Source: Haloarcula mannanilytica
Lineage (GTDB): Archaea; Halobacteriota; Halobacteria; Halobacteriales; Haloarculaceae
Length of the DNA stretch: 64,000 nt
Direction of reading: 5' to 3'
Assembly: GCF_005406125.1 (NCBI RefSeq)
Contig: NZ_BIXZ01000002.1
Location: forward strand, 496,001-560,000
Each line of letters starts with the position of its first letter. Position 1 is the stretch's first letter. The notes beneath the pieces were generated by a model, which was not told where the DNA came from, searched no databases, and saw only the letters and a program-made list of their open reading frames with translations. Below, piece by piece: positions 37,598 to 45,118 of the stretch. Both the position numbers and the translations under genes were made by a program.

Positions 37598-39058
37598 ATG
37601 GGTGCGATAGAGGACATTTACGAGGACTTAGAGACGGACGTCTCCGAGGAGGAGTTCCGCGAGGCCGTCGAGGAGAAGGTCGAGCAGATGGGTGGGCTCG
37701 CCGACGAGGAGACGGCCGCGATGCTGTTGGCCCACGAACTCAACGAGAACGAGGTCAACGCCATCGCCGATATCGAACCCGGGATGAACGAGGTGAAGTT
37801 CCTCGCCAAAGTGATGGCCATCGGCGACCTGAAGACCTTCGAACGCGATGACGAGGACGAGGATGGTCGGGTCATCAACGTCGAGGCCGCCGACGAGAGC
37901 GGCAGCGTCAGGCTCGCCTTCTGGGACGGTCAGGCCGTCGACATCGACGAGGGGCAACTGGAGGTCGGCGACGTGCTCCGGGTGAAGGGTCGGCCCAAAG
38001 ACGGCTACAACGGGCTGGAGGTATCCGTCGACAAGGCGGAGCCGGACGAGGACGCCACAATCGACGTGGAGCCGGGCGCCGGCTCCTCTATCGACGCGCT
38101 GACGATGGGCCAGTCCGACGTATCGTTGCGCGGGCTCGTCCTCGACACCGACTCGATACGGACCTTCGACCGCGACGACGGCAGCGAGGGCCGCGTTTCG
38201 AACCTGACGCTTGGCGACGAGACAGGACGTATCCGAGTGACGCTGTGGGACGACCGGGCCGACCGCGCGGAGGAACTCGACGCGGGCGCGGCCGTCGAGA
38301 TCGTCGACGGCTACGTCCGGGAGCGGGACGGCTCGCTGGAACTCCACGTCGGCGATCAGGGGGCCGTCGACGAAGTCGAGGACGACGTGGCCTTCGAGCC
38401 CGACGCCGACCCCATCGCGGAGGTCGAGATCGACGAGACGGTCGACATCGCCGGCGTCGTCCGCTCGGCCGACCCCAAGCGGACGTTCGACCGCGACGAC
38501 GGCAGCGAGGGACAGGTCCGGAACGTCCGCATTCAGGACGCGACGGGCGACATCCGGGTGGCGCTGTGGGGCGACAAGGCGGACAAGGACATCGCGCCGG
38601 GCGACGAAGTGCTTGCGGCCGATGTCGAAATCCAGGACGGCTGGCAGGACGATCTGGAGGCCTCAGCCAGTTGGAACTCCACCATCGTCGTGCTTGACGA
38701 CGGCGCGGACCTGGCGACTGGTGGCGTAGGCGGGGGAGCCAGCGCCGAGTCGACCGACGCCGAACACGCCGGCCTGTCCTCCTTCGGTGATGGTGCAGAT
38801 AACACTGACAGCAGCGGCGACGAGGCGGCCGCTGTCAGCGCTGGCAGCGACGATACTTCTTCGGAGGGGAGCGCACAGAGCGCCGGCCAGCAGGTAGAGT
38901 TCACGGGCACCGTCGTCCAGACCGGTGATCCTGTGGTGCTTGACGACGGCGAGCAGACGATGAGCGTCGAGACCGGCGAGCGCGTCCAGTTAGGCCAGGA
39001 GATCACGGTCCGCGGTGAGCTCCGCGAGGACCGGCTTCACGCTGAGGACGTGTTCTGA
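37598..39058 (+). CDS. rpa2: Replication protein A-like ssDNA-binding protein with several OB folds
   Basis: This 486-aa protein has a short helical N-terminus, then three similar OB-fold repeats. Each is marked by K/R-TF-RDD, a G-R/Q-V-x-N motif and an R-V/L-A/T-LW/FWD strand (near residues 85-115, 185-215 and 285-330). A Ser/Asp/Ala-rich linker (about 375-425) precedes a smaller fourth OB-like C-terminal domain. It should coat single-stranded DNA in replication and repair. Its place upstream of histone and deacetylase genes resembles the Haloferax rpa2 locus; the symbol is assigned by that resemblance. Confidence 0.85.
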   Translation: MGAIEDIYEDLETDVSEEEFREAVEEKVEQMGGLADEETAAMLLAHELNENEVNAIADIEPGMNEVKFLAKVMAIGDLKTFERDDEDEDGRVINVEAADESGSVRLAFWDGQAVDIDEGQLEVGDVLRVKGRPKDGYNGLEVSVDKAEPDEDATIDVEPGAGSSIDALTMGQSDVSLRGLVLDTDSIRTFDRDDGSEGRVSNLTLGDETGRIRVTLWDDRADRAEELDAGAAVEIVDGYVRERDGSLELHVGDQGAVDEVEDDVAFEPDADPIAEVEIDETVDIAGVVRSADPKRTFDRDDGSEGQVRNVRIQDATGDIRVALWGDKADKDIAPGDEVLAADVEIQDGWQDDLEASASWNSTIVVLDDGADLATGGVGGGASAESTDAEHAGLSSFGDGADNTDSSGDEAAAVSAGSDDTSSEGSAQSAGQQVEFTGTVVQTGDPVVLDDGEQTMSVETGERVQLGQEITVRGELREDRLHAEDVF

Positions 39059-39113
39059 GTCGGCGAGCGACGCTACGGAAACTCTTAAGACCGCAACACT
39101 CCCGGGTTTGGGT

Positions 39114-39551
39114 ATGAGTGTCGAGCTACCGTTCGCACCGGTGGATGCTGTCATTCGGCGGAACGCGGACGGACTCCGGGTGAGTGCCGACGCTGCGGAG
39201 GAACTGGCTCGTCGAATACAGGACCACGGCGCCTCCCTGGCCGTCACGGCAGCCACGGAGGCCACCACCGATGGACGGAAGACGCTGATGCCGGCTGATT
39301 TCGGCATCGAGCAGGTCCCGGAAAAGGACGGCCTCGAACTCCCCGTCGCCCCCGTCGACCGGATCGCGCGGCTCGACATCGACGACGACTACCGCGTCGC
39401 GATGGACGCCCGCGTCGCCCTCGCGTCTATCCTCGAAACGTACGCCGACGAGACGGCCGCCGCGGCCGCCACGTTGGCTCGTCACGCTGACCGCCGGACG
39501 ATCAAGGCAGCTGACGTAGAAACGTACTTCGAACTCGAACAGTACTACTGA
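39114..39551 (+). CDS. hstA: Archaeal histone, two histone folds in one chain
   Basis: This 145-aa protein contains two histone folds in tandem: residues about 2-70 (LPFAPVDAVIRRNADGLRVS...GRKTLMPADF) and 78-143 (LPVAPVDRIARLDIDDDYRV...DRRTIKAADVETY). Haloarchaeal histones are of this fused form and are less abundant than DNA-wrapping histones elsewhere, acting more like global regulators. The stop TGA is followed immediately by the ATG of the deacetylase-family gene, so the two are surely co-transcribed. Confidence 0.93.
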   Translation: MSVELPFAPVDAVIRRNADGLRVSADAAEELARRIQDHGASLAVTAATEATTDGRKTLMPADFGIEQVPEKDGLELPVAPVDRIARLDIDDDYRVAMDARVALASILETYADETAAAAATLARHADRRTIKAADVETYFELEQYY

Positions 39552-40559
39552 ATGAACTTCGGCTACCGCGAGGTCTGTCTGGACCACGACACCGGGCCGC
39601 GACATCCGGAGAGTCCTGACAGACTTCGAGCGATACGGCGCGCGCTCAAGGAACACCACAGCGTCGAGTACGTTGCCGCCAACGACGCCGACATCGACCT
39701 CGTGCGCGAGGTCCACGACACCGACTACATCGACGAGTTCCGGGAATTCTGTGATGACGGGGGCGGGAACTGGGATGCTGACACCGTCGCTGTCGAGGAA
39801 ACGTGGGACGCCGCGCTCGCGTCGGCCGGCCTCTCGGTCTGGGCGGCGGAAGCCGCGCTTGATGGCAACGCCGGCCGCGATACGCCGTTCGCCCTCGGAC
39901 GGCCGCCGGGCCATCACGCTGTCGGTGACGACGCCATGGGCTTTTGCTTCATCAACAACGCGGCTGTCGCCGCACAGGCCGCCCTCGACGCTGACGCCGA
40001 GCGCGTCGCGATCTTCGACTGGGATGTCCACCACGGGAACGGCACACAGGACATCTTCTATGATCGATCGGACGTGTTCTACGCCTCGATACACGAAGAC
40101 GGGCTGTACCCCGGCACCGGCGACATTTCGGAGACCGGCACGGGCGATGCCGACGGCACGACCCTCAACGTGAAGTACAAACCGGGGGCTGACACCGCCG
40201 ACTATCTCGCCGCCATCGACGAGTGCATCGCGCCGGCGATCCGCGACTACGCCCCCGATCTGCTGCTTGTCAGTGCCGGGTTCGACGCCCACGAACACGA
40301 TCCGATCTCACGAATGCGCGTCTCGACGGAGGGGTACGGGGCGATGACCGACCGCATGCGCTCGCTCGCGGACGCCTGTGGCGCTGCGCTCGGATTCGTG
40401 CTCGAAGGTGGCTACGGATTGGACACGCTCGCGGATTCGATTACGACCGTCCACGAGGTGTTCGACGGCTACCAGCCCATGGAGCCGGACGACGATGTCA
40501 GCGACGACGCCCGCGATGTCCTCGATGAACTCGCCGCTCAGGGCTTCGGGTCGAAATAG
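39552..40559 (+). CDS. Histone deacetylase family (zinc-dependent deacetylase)
   Basis: This 335-aa arginase-fold deacetylase has RPPGHHA near residue 118 (catalytic His pair), GFCFINNAAVAA, and FDWDVHHGNGTQ near residue 156 with the zinc-binding Asp and His. It is close to class II/acetoin-utilisation type enzymes. Possible substrates are acetyl-lysine proteins or acetylpolyamines. The gene starts on the base after the histone stop, a striking functional pairing. Its 3' end overlaps the convergent CCA-enzyme gene by 22 bp. Confidence 0.93.
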   Translation: MNFGYREVCLDHDTGPRHPESPDRLRAIRRALKEHHSVEYVAANDADIDLVREVHDTDYIDEFREFCDDGGGNWDADTVAVEETWDAALASAGLSVWAAEAALDGNAGRDTPFALGRPPGHHAVGDDAMGFCFINNAAVAAQAALDADAERVAIFDWDVHHGNGTQDIFYDRSDVFYASIHEDGLYPGTGDISETGTGDADGTTLNVKYKPGADTADYLAAIDECIAPAIRDYAPDLLLVSAGFDAHEHDPISRMRVSTEGYGAMTDRMRSLADACGAALGFVLEGGYGLDTLADSITTVHEVFDGYQPMEPDDDVSDDARDVLDELAAQGFGSK

Positions 40560-41968
40560 TCGGCCAAGTCGCCGCCGAAGCCGGTAGCAAGTGCCGCAAG
40601 CTCTGTCCCGACCAGCACCTCGTAGCCATTTTCCAGTGCCGATTCGATCCGCGGCCCCAGTCCCACGTCGAAGACAGCGTCGCTGGACAGAAACTCGACG
40701 GCTGTGGTGACTGTCCGGGGCCGCTCGACGACGTAGCGGTCCCCGTCGATGAAGGGGCCGGCCACCTCGGGGTTGTCGTCGTACTTCTCGAAAAACCCGC
40801 TCGCGTGTTCGCGGACGTGGACCGGCGGCCCTTCGTGACGCTCGATGGCCGGTCGCTCGGCGACGGCGAATTCGAGCAGGAGGACGGCGTCGCGCTGTGC
40901 CGGCAGTTCGCCGTCGCCACCGGCCGGTACACCGTCGATATTCCGGCTCTTGCGTTCTATGCCGCTGTCCTCGACGAACGCAGCCGACCGTAGCACCTCG
41001 AAGCCACGACGGTCGAGTTCACTGCAAAGCCCATCGAGGGACTTCCGGAGCTGGGGCCAGAGCTGGTCGTCAACGATGTCCGGAGCCGCGAAGCGAAGTG
41101 CAACTGGCGTCGTGTTCCGCTGGGACACCGCGGCTTCGATGTCCGCCGGCGAGAACGGGTCCGGCTCGCGCTCGGTGAACAGCGACGCCCGCGGCTCGGC
41201 GAGCAGGTCCCGTGCGTAGTGCTGGAGCGTGGCGACGTTCGCGGCGGACAACACCGCCGCGACATTGCGCTCGGGGTCCGTCGGGTCGATGACGACCAGC
41301 GGGTCGTCGAACGTCTCGGTCCCGTGATCTTCGGGGTCCAGCCGAACCGGCGGGTGCCAGTCCGCGACCGCCTCAACGAACGCCTGGAAGCCGCTGTACT
41401 CCAGCACCAGCAGCTCCGTCAGGTAGCCGGAGAATCCGCGGGTCCGGAGGTCGCTCCCGTAGACACCGATACCCTTCAAGAACTGCTTTGCCACCCGCAC
41501 CTCGCCCGCGCTGTCGTCGTCCAGCCGCTCCTGCAGATATCTTGTGTGAAACGGCGTCCGGTCGACTGCAGACTGGATCTCGGTAGCGTCCGTGACGGCG
41601 TAACAGGGCACTAGATCCACGGCGTACCCCTCGCGCTCGCCGACGACGTATGGGTGTTCGGCGTACTCCTCACGCCCCTCGGGCAAGACCTCGTGACCGA
41701 CTGTCAGGCCGTACTCCTCCAATGCTTCGCGGTCGAGTGACGGCGGAAAACAGACGAACACGTCCACGTCCCGGTCACCGGCGGTCCACGTGCCTCTGGC
41801 TGTGGACCCGACCTGGATGACTTCGGCGTCGACCGGCAGATCGGCGACAGCCGCTTCGGCGTCGGCAATCACCGCGTCGGCGACCCGTTGTAACTGCGCT
41901 CGCTCGTCGTCAGTGGGCGAGACCCGCGCTCGCACTTCGTCGACGACGGCATCGAACTCCTCGCTCAT
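40538..41968 (-). CDS. cca: CCA tRNA nucleotidyltransferase, archaeal class I
   Basis: This 476-aa enzyme adds or repairs the 3' CCA end of tRNAs. The nucleotidyltransferase core has QVGSTARGTWTAGDRDVDVFV near residue 50, with the catalytic carboxylates, and the archaeal tRNA-binding regions follow. None of the five tRNA genes in the window encodes CCA, consistent with the need for it. ATG 41968 begins the family N-terminus (MSEEFDAVVDEVRARVSP). Confidence 0.95.
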   Translation of the reverse strand: MSEEFDAVVDEVRARVSPTDDERAQLQRVADAVIADAEAAVADLPVDAEVIQVGSTARGTWTAGDRDVDVFVCFPPSLDREALEEYGLTVGHEVLPEGREEYAEHPYVVGEREGYAVDLVPCYAVTDATEIQSAVDRTPFHTRYLQERLDDDSAGEVRVAKQFLKGIGVYGSDLRTRGFSGYLTELLVLEYSGFQAFVEAVADWHPPVRLDPEDHGTETFDDPLVVIDPTDPERNVAAVLSAANVATLQHYARDLLAEPRASLFTEREPDPFSPADIEAAVSQRNTTPVALRFAAPDIVDDQLWPQLRKSLDGLCSELDRRGFEVLRSAAFVEDSGIERKSRNIDGVPAGGDGELPAQRDAVLLLEFAVAERPAIERHEGPPVHVREHASGFFEKYDDNPEVAGPFIDGDRYVVERPRTVTTAVEFLSSDAVFDVGLGPRIESALENGYEVLVGTELAALATGFGGDLADYFDPKP

Positions 41969-42063
41969 ACCGCCGATTATGCACAAGTGCGTGAAAGCGT
42001 GTCGATGCCGACTGGAAACGAAAGCCCTAATTACCAACTCTGGCAATCCATAGATGCGTTCGC

Positions 42064-42136
42064 GCCGCCGTAGCTCAGTTGGTAGAGCACCTGGTTGTTA
42101 CCCAGGTTGTCCCAGGTTCGAGCCCTGGCGGTGGCG
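42064..42136 (+). tRNA. tRNA-Asn (GTT)
   Basis: The plus strand folds as a 73-base tRNA. The acceptor GCCGCCG pairs with CGGTGGC (one G-U), with discriminator G; the D arm is AGCTCAGTTGGTAGAGC; the anticodon stem CCTGG/CCAGG encloses TTGTTAC with anticodon GTT; the T arm is CCAGG-TTCGAGC-CCTGG. Unlike the other chromosomal tRNAs here it lacks the trailer module. Confidence 0.96.
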
Positions 42137-42263
42137 TCATTCTTTCATTCCGAAATTGACGAGCGCTGTGAGTACTCGTCCTGGTTCTTGTCGACTTGCG
42201 TTTCGAAATCACACCACTCCAACCCGACAGGCTAAAGATGCGGACTCATCAACACTATTCTGA

Positions 42264-42338
42264 GGGCCCTTAGCTTAGTCTGGTTAAAGCGATCGGCTCA
42301 TAACCGATTGAGCGCTGGTTCAAATCCGGCAGGGCCCA
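42264..42338 (+). tRNA. tRNA with CAT anticodon (tRNA-Met; tRNA-Ile2 not excluded), provirus target
   Basis: A 75-base tRNA with acceptor GGGCCCT/AGGGCCC and discriminator A, anticodon stem CGGTT-type enclosing CTCATAA (anticodon CAT), and T arm GCTGG-TTCAAATC-CGGC-like. The initiator form is unlikely because of the G1-C72 pair and D arm. Elongator Met is preferred, but an Ile tRNA with modified C34 also reads CAT in DNA. The last 13 bases plus one flanking base are repeated at 55780, marking it as the integration target, and its 3' end was regenerated by the virus. Confidence 0.9.
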
Positions 42339-42339
42339 T
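42326..42339 (+). repeat. Left attachment site (attL core, 14 bp)
   Basis: CCGGCAGGGCCCAT covers the 3' end of the CAT tRNA and one flanking base. The identical 14 bases occur at 55780-55793 with different flanks, so they delimit the integrated element. Confidence 0.85.
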
Positions 42340-42448
42340 CCCGTTTCTGCCCGTTCCGTGACCGAAACAGTTCGACAGCATCAGGTATACGAGCGTGCGG
42401 TAATCCATGTTTCCGCCGCTTTCGAACACCCCCGCTGAAACCTGAGTT

Positions 42449-42465
42449 CAACAAGCCTCTTGTTG
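42449..42465. promoter_or_regulatory. Inverted repeat upstream of the early operon
   Basis: CAACAAG (42449-42455), CCT and CTTGTTG (42459-42465) form a perfect 7-bp dyad, about 46 bp before the first early gene. It may be an operator for one of the provirus repressors. The area 42340-42510 holds no other gene. Confidence 0.45.
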
Positions 42466-42510
42466 GGGGTCGCCGCTGTCTGGCGGTTTTGCGATTCGGA
42501 GGTGCGAACG

Positions 42511-42741
42511 ATGAGTAAGGCGTCAGCGCCCACTACGATCCCTGAGAAGGGCGTACGGAACCGTTCGCAGTACGCGGACACGCTGCATCGCCTCGATCCG
42601 GACGCTGACGAGCCACAACCCGCCTGTCCCGAAGCCGAGTACCGAAGTGACGCTGAGTTCACGGACGTTCCTATCGCCGCGTATCGACCCCACTACAAGC
42701 TCTGTGGGAACCCGGAGTGTTTCGGAGGTGACTGGCGGTGA
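42511..42741 (+). CDS. Provirus early protein 1, unknown function
   Basis: This 76-aa protein begins MSKASAPTTIPEKGV and contains three cysteines (PACPEAEY and KLCGNPECFGG), possibly a degenerate zinc knuckle. A strong Shine-Dalgarno sequence GGAGGTG lies at 42498-42504, seven bases before the ATG, which is unusual for the leaderless style of the host genes. Its stop TGA overlaps the GTG start of the next gene (GTGA), which implies coupled translation. Confidence 0.72.
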   Translation: MSKASAPTTIPEKGVRNRSQYADTLHRLDPDADEPQPACPEAEYRSDAEFTDVPIAAYRPHYKLCGNPECFGGDWR

Positions 42742-42935
42742 GTCCCCAGTCCTCGCTTTTCGACTACGAGCCCGACCTGTCGCCGCTCACTGACGCCGAA
42801 CGCGAGGTGTACGAGGCTGTGGGCATGGGCCAGTATGGGCCCCGTGAGTACGCCCGAAAGACCGACCGCGCACCCGGTACTGTCGGGAATCTGCTCCGGC
42901 GAGCCCGCGAGAAAACCGAGGTGACCAGCGCGTGA
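42738..42935 (+). CDS. Provirus early protein 2, helix-turn-helix
   Basis: This 65-aa protein starts with GTG and has PLTDAEREVYEAVGMGQYGPREYARKTDRAPGTVGNLLRRARE. It reads as a compact helix-turn-helix like sigma-70 region 4 or a winged-helix DNA-binding domain. A Shine-Dalgarno GGAGGTG lies at 42724-42730. It overlaps its neighbours on both sides by four bases. A role as early regulator or replication accessory is inferred. Confidence 0.72.
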   Translation: MSPQSSLFDYEPDLSPLTDAEREVYEAVGMGQYGPREYARKTDRAPGTVGNLLRRAREKTEVTSA

Positions 42936-43075
42936 AGGGGTTCGTCAGGGCCTCAGAACTGTACGACGTAGAAGCGGGCGAGCCCCTTCATTTCGACTGG
43001 ACAAACTTCCAACCTCTTTCAAAGAGTCAAGCTGAGGTTGAGCAGGCCGTCGCGGAGATTGAGGGCGGGAGGTAG
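42932..43075 (+). CDS. Provirus early protein 3, 47 aa
   Basis: A short gene of GTG start at 42932 and TAG stop at 43073-43075, encoding MKGFVRASELYDVEAGEPLH and ending EIEGGR. The start overlaps the previous stop as GTGA, a GAGGTG Shine-Dalgarno lies about 11 bases upstream, and its 3' end carries GGGAGG, the ribosome-binding site for the next gene. The tight packing supports real translation. No motif is recognised. Confidence 0.65.
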   Translation: MKGFVRASELYDVEAGEPLHFDWTNFQPLSKSQAEVEQAVAEIEGGR

Positions 43076-43077
43076 GG

Positions 43078-44841
43078 ATGTCGCGGCATCTCAAATGTGC
43101 CCCTCATGAGGGCGACGTGCGCTTTACGATTGGTGTGCATCCCGACCCCAGCGTGCCAGACTACGGACTGAAGCCCTACTACGCGATGGATTCGCTCATC
43201 AAGGAGTGGGGCGACCGCTGGGAAACCGAAGGGAAGCCGACCAGAGACATCGAGTTCAACGGTGAGACGTGGGCCACCTGCTTCGACTACTCCGAGAGCG
43301 GGCTGGATGCGTGGGACAACCCGGAGTTCCAGATCCAGACGGTTCGAGAGTTCCAGTTCTACTTCGTCGCGAAGGACTCCCCGACCTACGAGGGGAAACG
43401 GGCAGATCGGGACAAGCGCGTGAAGGGTGGAACGATCACCGTCCGCCCACGGTGGCCGAATCTCACTTCTGACGGCGAACCAGTATCGGTGCCGGACTAC
43501 GGCGCGCCATATATCGACGTGCAGGTGCAGGCTTCGAACTTGCCCCACGAGGAGTATCTAACCCTCGTCAAGCGCGTGATGGACGCCTACGGGATTGCCG
43601 CGCGGTACTTCGACCAGCCGCACCCGGACAGCCACATCAGTGACCTCGCGTACTACGTCCGGCTGTACCGGGCAGACAGTGGGCCGCTGTACGCGCCAGA
43701 TGGACCGATAGCGCGGTGTCACACGCTGATTCAGGGCGACCGGTCGGGCTACCGCAAGCACGTCGAAGACAACACGAAAGTTCCGGGCTACTACGTCACT
43801 GCCACCGTTGAAGACGAGAAGGCCGACCAGTTGGTCCGTGGGCATGGGCTGGGGAAGGAACTCAAGCACTACTACCCGAACCACCCGGAGAACTACGAGC
43901 CGGATCATGCGCTGTATCACCCGAAGTTCGAAGTCGCCTACCAGACCAGCCGAACTGAGGAGACCGTGCGGTGGGACGACCTCGACGACGCGCGGCGCGA
44001 ACTGGAAGAGACGATCTTGAACTGTCTGGACTGGTGTGGGCTTGCGACCAGCGCCGACAGCAGTGTGTTCGTCGACTTCGACCCGTTCTGGGACGTGCGA
44101 GATACGACGGAAGCCCGGAAGTTCGTGCAGTGTCCGCTGCCGAAGATCGAAGATGACCAGGAACACCGCGTGATGCAACTGTGGGGCAACATGACCACCG
44201 CAGACCGGGACGTGACAGAATTGTTGCTAACCGACGGCGGGAAGGTCTCGCCCCAGGCGGCAGCTGAGCAAACGGGCTATACGTACCGAACGATCAGGAC
44301 AGTGATCGACCGGATGGAAGGGCTGATCGAACACACCTACGGCGAACTGGAGCTGTCGTCGAAGAAGATCCAGCAGGAACTCTTGAAGCGAGTTCGCGCC
44401 GCCGGTGATCGGTTCGAGCAGGAGATCGGCAGCGCCGCGATGGAACTGGCCGACGCCGCGGAGGAACGTGCGCGGTCACGATGGGCACAGGTTCGTCGCG
44501 AGTACGCCATTACGGAGACGGATGCTGACGACTGCCGGAAGCTGTTGAAGGTTGGATACACGCCGGCTGACTTCGAGGAAGCGCGGAACATCCTGCGTGA
44601 GATCCAGACGGCGTACACGCAGTGTGTCGAAGACAACACCTACGGCGTCCACGTGATCGTTGAGACGGCCGACGGCGGCCGTGAGCGGTTCCGTGACCTG
44701 TCGAAGGCGTTCCAGACGGCCTACCGGTCAGGTGACTACCGACGGGAAGAACGCGCCGCTGAGAGTGCCCGCGACGGGTTCGACTTCGAGGCGTGGAAAG
44801 CGGCCGGCTGTCCGCCGGCTGATGAGTGGCGCGGCGGGTAG
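43078..44841 (+). CDS. Large provirus early protein with winged-helix segment, putative replication protein
   Basis: This 587-aa protein is the last gene of the coupled early operon and starts three bases after the previous stop, behind a GGGAGG ribosome-binding site. Residues about 1-320 are alpha/beta and rich in Tyr, His and Asp with no motif I can assign. Residues about 385-440 (NMTTADRDVTELLLTDGGKVSPQAAAEQTGYTYRTIRT) form a winged helix with an adjoining long helix. I infer a replication-initiation role from size, position and the adjacent inverted repeats. The recognised superfamily is unknown to me. Confidence 0.6.
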   Translation: MSRHLKCAPHEGDVRFTIGVHPDPSVPDYGLKPYYAMDSLIKEWGDRWETEGKPTRDIEFNGETWATCFDYSESGLDAWDNPEFQIQTVREFQFYFVAKDSPTYEGKRADRDKRVKGGTITVRPRWPNLTSDGEPVSVPDYGAPYIDVQVQASNLPHEEYLTLVKRVMDAYGIAARYFDQPHPDSHISDLAYYVRLYRADSGPLYAPDGPIARCHTLIQGDRSGYRKHVEDNTKVPGYYVTATVEDEKADQLVRGHGLGKELKHYYPNHPENYEPDHALYHPKFEVAYQTSRTEETVRWDDLDDARRELEETILNCLDWCGLATSADSSVFVDFDPFWDVRDTTEARKFVQCPLPKIEDDQEHRVMQLWGNMTTADRDVTELLLTDGGKVSPQAAAEQTGYTYRTIRTVIDRMEGLIEHTYGELELSSKKIQQELLKRVRAAGDRFEQEIGSAAMELADAAEERARSRWAQVRREYAITETDADDCRKLLKVGYTPADFEEARNILREIQTAYTQCVEDNTYGVHVIVETADGGRERFRDLSKAFQTAYRSGDYRREERAAESARDGFDFEAWKAAGCPPADEWRGG

Positions 44842-45118
44842 CCACACCCCCGGATAGAGGCATCACTATCTCTCACACTGTTTTAGCGGCAATACTGTGC
44901 GTTTTCTCCCGAAAATCGCGTGTCGCGCGGCTGGGTTCGTTCCCGCTGGTCACGTCACCCAGCCGCGCGACCAGGGGGAACCCGGAAAGCGAGTTTCCGG
45001 GTTCCCCTTAGTCGTGTGGCTAAGGCCACTTCTCCAAAATACACCGCATAGCATTACACTACCCGCCGATACAGAATTCTGACACAGGGATGCGAACCTC
45101 TCTCAATTTCTTCTGCCA
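44842..45118. other. Non-coding provirus segment with two large inverted repeats
   Basis: The segment holds two perfect 14-bp dyads: TCGCGCGGCTGGGT (44923-44936) with ACCCAGCCGCGCGA (44957-44970), and GGGGAACCCGGAAA (44975-44988) with TTTCCGGGTTCCCC (44994-45007), separated by four bases. A smaller GTGGC/GCCAC stem follows near 45015. The site lies between the putative replication gene and the AT-rich cargo gene, so it could be the viral origin or a double terminator. No reading frame is credible here. Confidence 0.7.

Noticed and set aside
42340-42510. Search for an insertion sequence or second integrase at the left end of the provirus
   Set aside because: No transposase frame or terminal inverted repeats were seen; the only boundary repeat is the 14-bp att core.
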